Assembly (NCBI RefSeq): GCF_022682495.2
Contig: NC_071389.1
Span: forward strand, 7,183,199-7,247,198
DNA length: 64,000 nucleotides
Direction of reading: 5' to 3'
Origin: Desmodus rotundus
Taxonomy: Eukaryota > Chordata > Mammalia > Chiroptera > Phyllostomidae
The notes under the pieces: model-generated
Told to the model about the DNA's origin: nothing
What the model saw: the letters and a program-made list of their open reading frames with translations, nothing else
The model's database searches: none
Made by a program: the position numbers and the translations under genes
Part shown: positions 58,426 to 64,000 of the stretch, piece by piece
Layout: the number at the start of each line of letters is the position of its first letter
Numbering within the stretch: the first letter of the stretch is position 1

Positions 58426-60367
58426 ATTATTTTCGACTTCTGGCCAAGATGGAGGCATAGGTAGATATACTTTGCCTCCTTGCTCAAACAAAAGAAGGAC
58501 AACAAACAAATTAAAAGAAACCTAAAAATAACCAAAACTGCCAAAAAATCAAACTGTATGAAAGTCCAATAACCAATGAGTTTAAGAAGAAACATTCATC
58601 CAGATTGGTTGGAGGGGCAGAGACGGGCAGCTGGGGTGGAGAGGAAGTGGGGCAAGGTGCTGGCTGGGGGAATGGGCAAGGTGGTGGCTGGCGGAGTGGG
58701 CAGTCACACATTTGCATGCAGATAAACTGGGAAGAACACCTGGGGAGCGAGACAGGCCATGCAGCCCAGGGTTCCAGTGAGATGAAATAAAGCCTCAAAA
58801 CCCGTGACTGAAACACCTGTGGGGGTTGCAGCAGAGGGAGGAATTCCAAGCCTCACAGGAGAGTTCCTTGGAGAGACCCACAGGGTGCTTGAACTTACAC
58901 AAAACCACCCACCTAGATATTAGCACCAGAAGGGCCCAATTTGCTTGTGGATAGTGGAGGAAGTAACTGAAAGCCCACCGAGAGCTGAGCAAGTGGCATT
59001 GTTCCCTCTCTGAACCCTCCCCCACCAGAGTGCCACAGAGCAGCAAGATGAATTGCCACACCCTGGTGAATACCTAAGGCTCCGCCCCTTACTCTGTAAG
59101 AAGCTAACAGGCATGCTGACACAAAAAATATCACCCAAATGAAAAAACACGTCATACCTCCAGAAGAACTAAACCTAAGCCATGAAGGCATAGCCAACCT
59201 ATCAGATGCACAGTTCAAAACACTGGCAATCAGGAATCTCACAGAAATGGTTGAGTGTGGTCACAAAATAGAGGAAAAAGTGAAGGCTATGAAAAGTGAA
59301 ATAGAGGAAAATGTACAGGGAACCAACAGTGACGGGAAGGATACTGGGACTCAGATCAACAGTTTGGACCAGAAGGAAGAAATAAATATTCAACCAGAAC
59401 AGAATGAAGAAACAAGAATTCATAAAAATGAGGAACCTCCTGGAGAACTTTAAACACTCCAATATCCAAATCATAGGGGTGCCAGAGGTGAACAGGAAGA
59501 GCAAGAAATGGAAAACTTATTTGAAAACACAGTAAGGAGAACTTCCCCAATTTGTCAAAGGAAATAGACTTCCAGGAAGTCTAGGAAGCTCAGAGAGTCC
59601 CAAAGAAGTTGGACCCAAGGAAGCACACACCAAGGCACATCATAATTACACTACCCAAGGTTAAGGATAATGAAGAATCTTAAAGGCAGCTAGAGAAAAG
59701 GAGACAATCACCTACAAAGGAGTTCCCAGAAGACTGTCAGCTGAATTCTGAAAACAAATTCGCAGGCAAGAAGGGGCTGGAAAGAAGTATTCGAAGTCAT
59801 GAAAGGCAAGGACCTACATCCAAGATGACTCTATCAGCAAAGCTATCATTTAGAATGGAAGGGCAGAAAAAGTGCTTCCCAGATAAGGCAAAGTTAAAGG
59901 AGTTCATCAACACCCAGCCCTTATATGAGAAGTTCAAGGGAATTATGTAAGAAAAAGAAGAAGATCAAAAATATGAACAGTAAAATGACAATGAATTCAC
60001 AGCTATCAAGGATGGAAGCTAAAAAAACAAAAACACAAGAGAACTAAGCAAACAACTAGAGCAGAAACAGATGCACAGAAATAGAGATCACGTGGAGGGT
60101 TATCAGTGGGGAGGAGGAGGGGGAGAAGGGGGAAAAGGTACAGGGAATAAGAAGCATAAATGGTAGGTACAAGATAGGGGGGGTGGTTGTTAAGAATAGT
60201 GTGGGAAATGGAGAAGCCAAAGCACTTATATGAATGACACATGGACATGAACTAAGGTGGGGGAATGAGGGTGGGAGGAGGGTACAGGGCAGAGGGAAAT
60301 AAAGGGGAGAAAAAAATGGGACAACTGTAATAGCATAATTAATAAAACATATTAAAAAAGTAAAACA
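58426..60367 (+). mobile_element. HAL1-like (ORF1-only) element, copy 2, with target-site duplication
   Basis: A 1.94-kb element starting near gacttctggccaagatggag. The frame at 59139-59453 (104 codons) reads as the ORF1p-like N-terminus (ANLSDAQFKTLAIRNLTEM); after a frame break a second segment has the HSNIQIIGVPE motif of the ORF1p RNA-binding region. There is no ORF2. The 3' end is A-rich (taataaaacatattaaaaaa). It is bounded by an 18-bp repeat, 58408-58425 and 60368-60385, with one mismatch. Confidence 0.8.
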
Positions 60368-60535
60368 AGGAAATATAGTTAATAATATTGACATAACTGC
60401 ATGTTGTCAGACGGGGGCTGACTTCTCAGGGCGATCACTTGCAAGCCATATAAATGTGTCATCACTGTGTTGTATGCTTGAAACTAATGGAATATTGGCT
60501 GTCAAGTGCAATTAAGAAAGCTTTTTAAATGCACG
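60368..60535 (+). mobile_element. L1 LINE 3' end, right part
   Basis: Continuation of the L1 at 57785-58425: cagggcgatcacttgcaagc, tatgcttgaaactaatggaa, ttggctgtcaagtgcaatta. Together the two parts form one 3' end interrupted by the HAL1-like element. Confidence 0.9.
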
Positions 60536-62599
60536 AATAAATTACAAATACCCAGCAAACTTTAGTTATGAGGGCCGGTGTGCAGGGAGTGCCTGTGGGC
60601 AGTGGTGGCAGATCCCTTCAGGGAGGACTTGCAGTAGGAAGGGTGGCATAACTTGGAGAGAAAATGCAGATGCCTTCCTCCAGGAGGCCTGGTCTCCTCT
60701 TCAGTCCAGGGGCTCCAGATCTGTGAGCCGATTTAGGTTTGGAACCTGGGAGAGAAGCCACAGATCTCTGACTGGTGTGTGGCCACCAGTCCACATGGGA
60801 GACACCAGGGTCAGTCAGGGGAGACGGTCTCCATGGAAGGGACAGACGAGGCAGGGTGCACAGTCTGGGTGAATTTATGGCTTGGGACACAGGTGCTGTC
60901 CCTAGTGGCTTGGCACCTGGCCCTGGGTGATGAGGGCAGGGGGTAGTGGCCCAGAGCAGGACAGATGGATAGAGGGGGTGTTTGGAGGTGTGGGCTCTGG
61001 GTCAGCTGGTTCGCCTTTGGAAACCACGCTTACAGGTGCACTGTTGGCTGTCTCTGTCCAGGCATTGAGTAACGCAGGCAGTGACAGTGCCTTCTGGGTC
61101 AGCAGGACCAAAGATGTCAAAGCATCAGAATACACACACACACCAACCAACAAACAAAACATGGTTAATGCAAAGAGTATTTATGAAGCAGATTTCTTAA
61201 CCTGAGAGGGTCAGGCCAACAAATAGAGACAGGAGGGAAGAGAATGGGGTGGGGGCAATGCCTCTCACCTAGGATTTTTTTCTTTTTCACCCAGGCTGAT
61301 CTTGGCACACTGGCCAGCTCTATGATATTATAAGTCACCCCACTCTGAGTAAGGTGCCAGGGCAGTGGGTGGAAGAATCAGACCTGCTCCTCCCTGGATT
61401 GTGCAATATTCACAGGCCGCCTCTCTCTGCCACATGCACCTTCCCCTCTGCTGGAGTAGCTAGGGGACTGGAGGGGTTCCAACAGCTGGACAGGGCCTGG
61501 AGCCAACATACACCCTCCATTGGTGAGAACCAAGAGCAGGCACACTTGGGCCCGGCACTAGCTCCTTGTACAGTTTGCAGACTAAATGTGAGTTTTAGCT
61601 GCATTCTTTGGGAAGGACGTGAGTGACCAGAGTGGGGCCACATTGGGTGTCACCAATGGGTGACCACTTTAGGATGATGTGGCTGTCAATGCAGACATTG
61701 CATTCTCGTGACTTACCACTTGATCTTTCTCTCCTTTCCAAACATTCTGTTTATACACGCTATTTTCAATATCTTCTGCTGTTACTGTCTTGCTCACTGT
61801 GTGTCTTGAACACTTGATGCCATTTCTTCCCGTGTCTCTAAGCCCCGTTTACTGACAGTGTGTGCTTAACACTCCCTGTGCCGTGTGTTTTCTCTGAGCC
61901 TCGTGGGACCAGCTTCCTTTCACCCACACCCAACACTTACTGTGAGTTTCATTCATCCTGCTTTTCTTTTTCAGAGGAATTGAATTTCTTAAAGAAGAAG
62001 CTTCTGTGTTTATACCTTTACAATGAGTGAGAATTTTCACCTAATGTGTCTCACAGGAAGGATGTTCCAGGTATTTTCAGTATCCGTGTGACAGGAAGTC
62101 ATGAAAATGTGAGTGGGTCGAAGGGAAGGCCCTCTCGTTGGTGGTTGCCACAAGCTTTGTGGTATGTGGATTGTGGTGCATTGTTGGGAAAAGATGAACT
62201 TGGCTTTGAAGTCAGATTTGAATTTTCTTCGGTTTGAATCCCAGCTCTGTCTGCCACCCATTGTGGACAACACTTCCATGAAAAACAGTCTCTTTGCCTC
62301 ATCCATAGAAATGGAAGTGATGGTGTTTTGGGTTCTGGAACTCTCCCTACCCAGCAGTCAAGGCCCCTTTGGGACCTGGGTTAACAGAGGAGAGGGAGAA
62401 TGCAGAGAATGCAGTATCTGAAGAGATTAGAGTCAAAGAGGGTTTCCAGACAGAAACTTCACTCAGATTTCATGGGTGCTGACTTCAGGGTTTTTGTAAT
62501 CTCACCCTCTCTCACTTCCACCAGCCCCTACAGGAAACAACCAAACAGGGAGAGGACGTGTTTTCCCTGGTACCATTTCCCCAGGTCACGTGACATCAT
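60536..62599 (+). other. Unassigned intergenic stretch
   Basis: About 2 kb with no gene or repeat that I can name with confidence. Short frames are present on both strands without homology. Confidence 0.5.
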
Positions 62600-62900
62600 T
62601 CGTTCCTCCATCAACGATTATTTGTTGAACACCTACAGTGTGCGCTGGACACCCGGGATGCCCCAGTGAGGGAAGCAGACATGGCTCCTTGCTGGAATGG
62701 TGATTTCCTTGGGGAGACAGGAAATAAGCAGGAAAACCACACAAACACCGTTGCAAATTCTATATTCATTGGAAGGGAAGGACTGAGAATACTTACTAAG
62801 ATGAATATGGACGTGATTGGGATCTAGCCAGGACCCAACAGCTTAGGGAGGGCCAGGAAGAGAAGAGTGGTGGAGAACTGCAGGGATTCTGGCAGAAAGC
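62600..62900 (-). mobile_element. L2 LINE 3' region
   Basis: Antisense L2: gattatttgttgaacaccta, cagtgtgcgctggacacccg, tgatttccttggggagacag. Confidence 0.6.
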
Positions 62901-63334
62901 ATGGTGGTGCAATGCTGAGAGGGGAGTAAAATGGGACAGAACAAGGCAGGTCATGGGGGCAGTTGGTTATTTGAATCTGAAACCCTAGAGTGACTTAGAG
63001 GTGAGGGTACTGTGAGTGTGGGCAGCACTTACAACCATGGCAGTAGAGTGTTGACCAAGAGGAGAGCAGGTGTTCTTGGGCTGATCCGATGCTACAGGAA
63101 GAGGAAGATGAGGGTAAGGGGTGGGGAGGAGCCTATCCTTGGACAGTTCCCAGCTCTTGGCTAGAATCTCTGGACCAGGACACATATAAAACTCAATGTT
63201 TCTTAGGTCTACATGTCCCACGAAAACACAAGTTTCTCTTATGAAAGTCGTAGGCAAAATGTGGTCCAAGTTGGAAAACAAATCCTCTGGGACAAACAGG
63301 AGACTCAGACTTCTTTACCTTTGGTTAGAGAAAT

Positions 63335-63437
63335 GTGCCACCACTGGTGAGCGGGTGGGGAAGAGACATGGATTGAGAACCCTCAACCTTTGGGTTCCAG
63401 GAGGATGCTGCCACCAACTGAGCCACACGAACCGGCC
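63335..63437 (-). mobile_element. VES-type SINE fragment, degraded
   Basis: The antisense tRNA-like head can still be read: gaaccctcaacctttgggtt, then ccaactgagccacacgaacc followed by ggcc. It is more diverged than the other copies and lacks a clear tail. Confidence 0.6.
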
Positions 63438-63516
63438 AAAAGACTGCAAGCAACTTGCTCATGTCCAGACCGCTGCCATTTGGCAGAGGCAGGATTCAAT
63501 CCCAGGTCTCACTAAC

Positions 63517-63745
63517 TCAGGGTTTGTCACCCTGAGCAGTGTTGACATGCCAAAGCAGATACCTGCCTGTTGTAGGGGCTGTCTGTGCATTGTGGGATGC
63601 TTAGGAACATCCCTGACACCTACCCTGGAGACGCCAGTGCCAGCTCCCCTGCCTCACCACTGTGACAACCAAAAATGTCTCCAGACATTGCCAGATGGCT
63701 CCGGGAGGGTAACATCCTCCCGTGTGAGACCAAAGGTTCTGACCT
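63517..63745 (+). mobile_element. MER5-type hAT-Charlie element
   Basis: Clear family pattern: ggggctgtctgtgcattgtg, ggatgcttaggaacatccct, then gtgacaaccaaaaatgtctc and cagacattgccagatggctc. Non-autonomous, no transposase. Confidence 0.8.
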
Positions 63746-63894
63746 GGGAGTGGGGGGTAGGAGAGATGTCATCCTCACTACTGTGGACCTGGGACTTTGC
63801 CATATATGAGGGAGGATGTCGAACACTGACAGCAATCTCTGGCCTGACCTGGAAAGATGGTGAGCTCATTTTTTTCCTGCTTTATAATGAAAAG

Positions 63895-63965
63895 GACAGT
63901 GTTATTCATTCATTTAGACATTCAGTAGACATATGCTAAGCACCTGCTAAGTACCAAACCCTGGA
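63895..63965 (-). mobile_element. L2 LINE 3' end fragment
   Basis: Antisense L2 end: attcattcatttagacattc, then gcacctgctaagtaccaaac. Confidence 0.55.
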
Positions 63966-64000
63966 TCTCGCCCTAGTGGATAAAGCAAAGAAGAAAACAA

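Noticed and set aside
59139..59453. Cellular coiled-coil protein gene
   Set aside because: The frame is the ORF1p-like part of the HAL1-like element, bounded by its 5' and 3' UTR and a target duplication.
63196..63939. Open frame of 247 codons at the right edge
   Set aside because: It runs through a SINE fragment and a MER5-type element, so it is repeat sequence and not a gene.

Overview
This window is mammalian nuclear DNA, most likely from a bat. The evidence is the set of tRNA-derived SINEs of the chiropteran VES type (starts near 577, 23775, 28202, 52518 and 63335), together with an old placental repeat background (MIR, L2, L1M, MaLR LTRs, MER5/Tigger/hAT DNA transposons) and interrupted coding exons with GT-AG introns. 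SINE density is modest. I cannot name the species.

One protein-coding gene is supported: DHRS3 (retSDR1), an all-trans-retinaldehyde reductase of the short-chain dehydrogenase/reductase family, on the minus strand. Four coding exons are present: exon 1 (32667-32473), exon 2 (5251-5108), exon 3 (4433-4314) and exon 4 (3994-3756). They join in frame to give 232 residues plus two bases of the next codon. About 70 C-terminal residues and the 3' UTR must lie to the left of base 1. Intron 1 is about 27.2 kb and fills most of the left half of the window. The start codon sits at the edge of a CpG-rich promoter region (about 32300-33960).

Bases 1-3755 are part of intron 4. Bases 5252-32472 are intron 1: repeat relics, short tandem repeats, a G-rich domain (about 16020-16420) and a few repeat-poor AT-rich stretches that could be regulatory. 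To the right of the promoter, 33-64 kb, I find no second gene. That flank holds an ERV1-type LTR candidate (about 37500-38235) with a tandem array of nuclear-receptor-like motifs, tetranucleotide arrays, several L1 3' ends, a Tigger remnant, and a nest of LINE-derived elements (54-60.5 kb). The clearest event in that nest is a HAL1-like element inserted into an L1 3' end with a recognisable 18-bp target-site duplication.

I see no unknown gene system. The most useful leads are regulatory: a perfect PBX-MEIS-type decamer in the DHRS3 promoter region, a near-match in a candidate conserved element upstream, and the LTR array, all near a gene that acts in retinoic-acid feedback.
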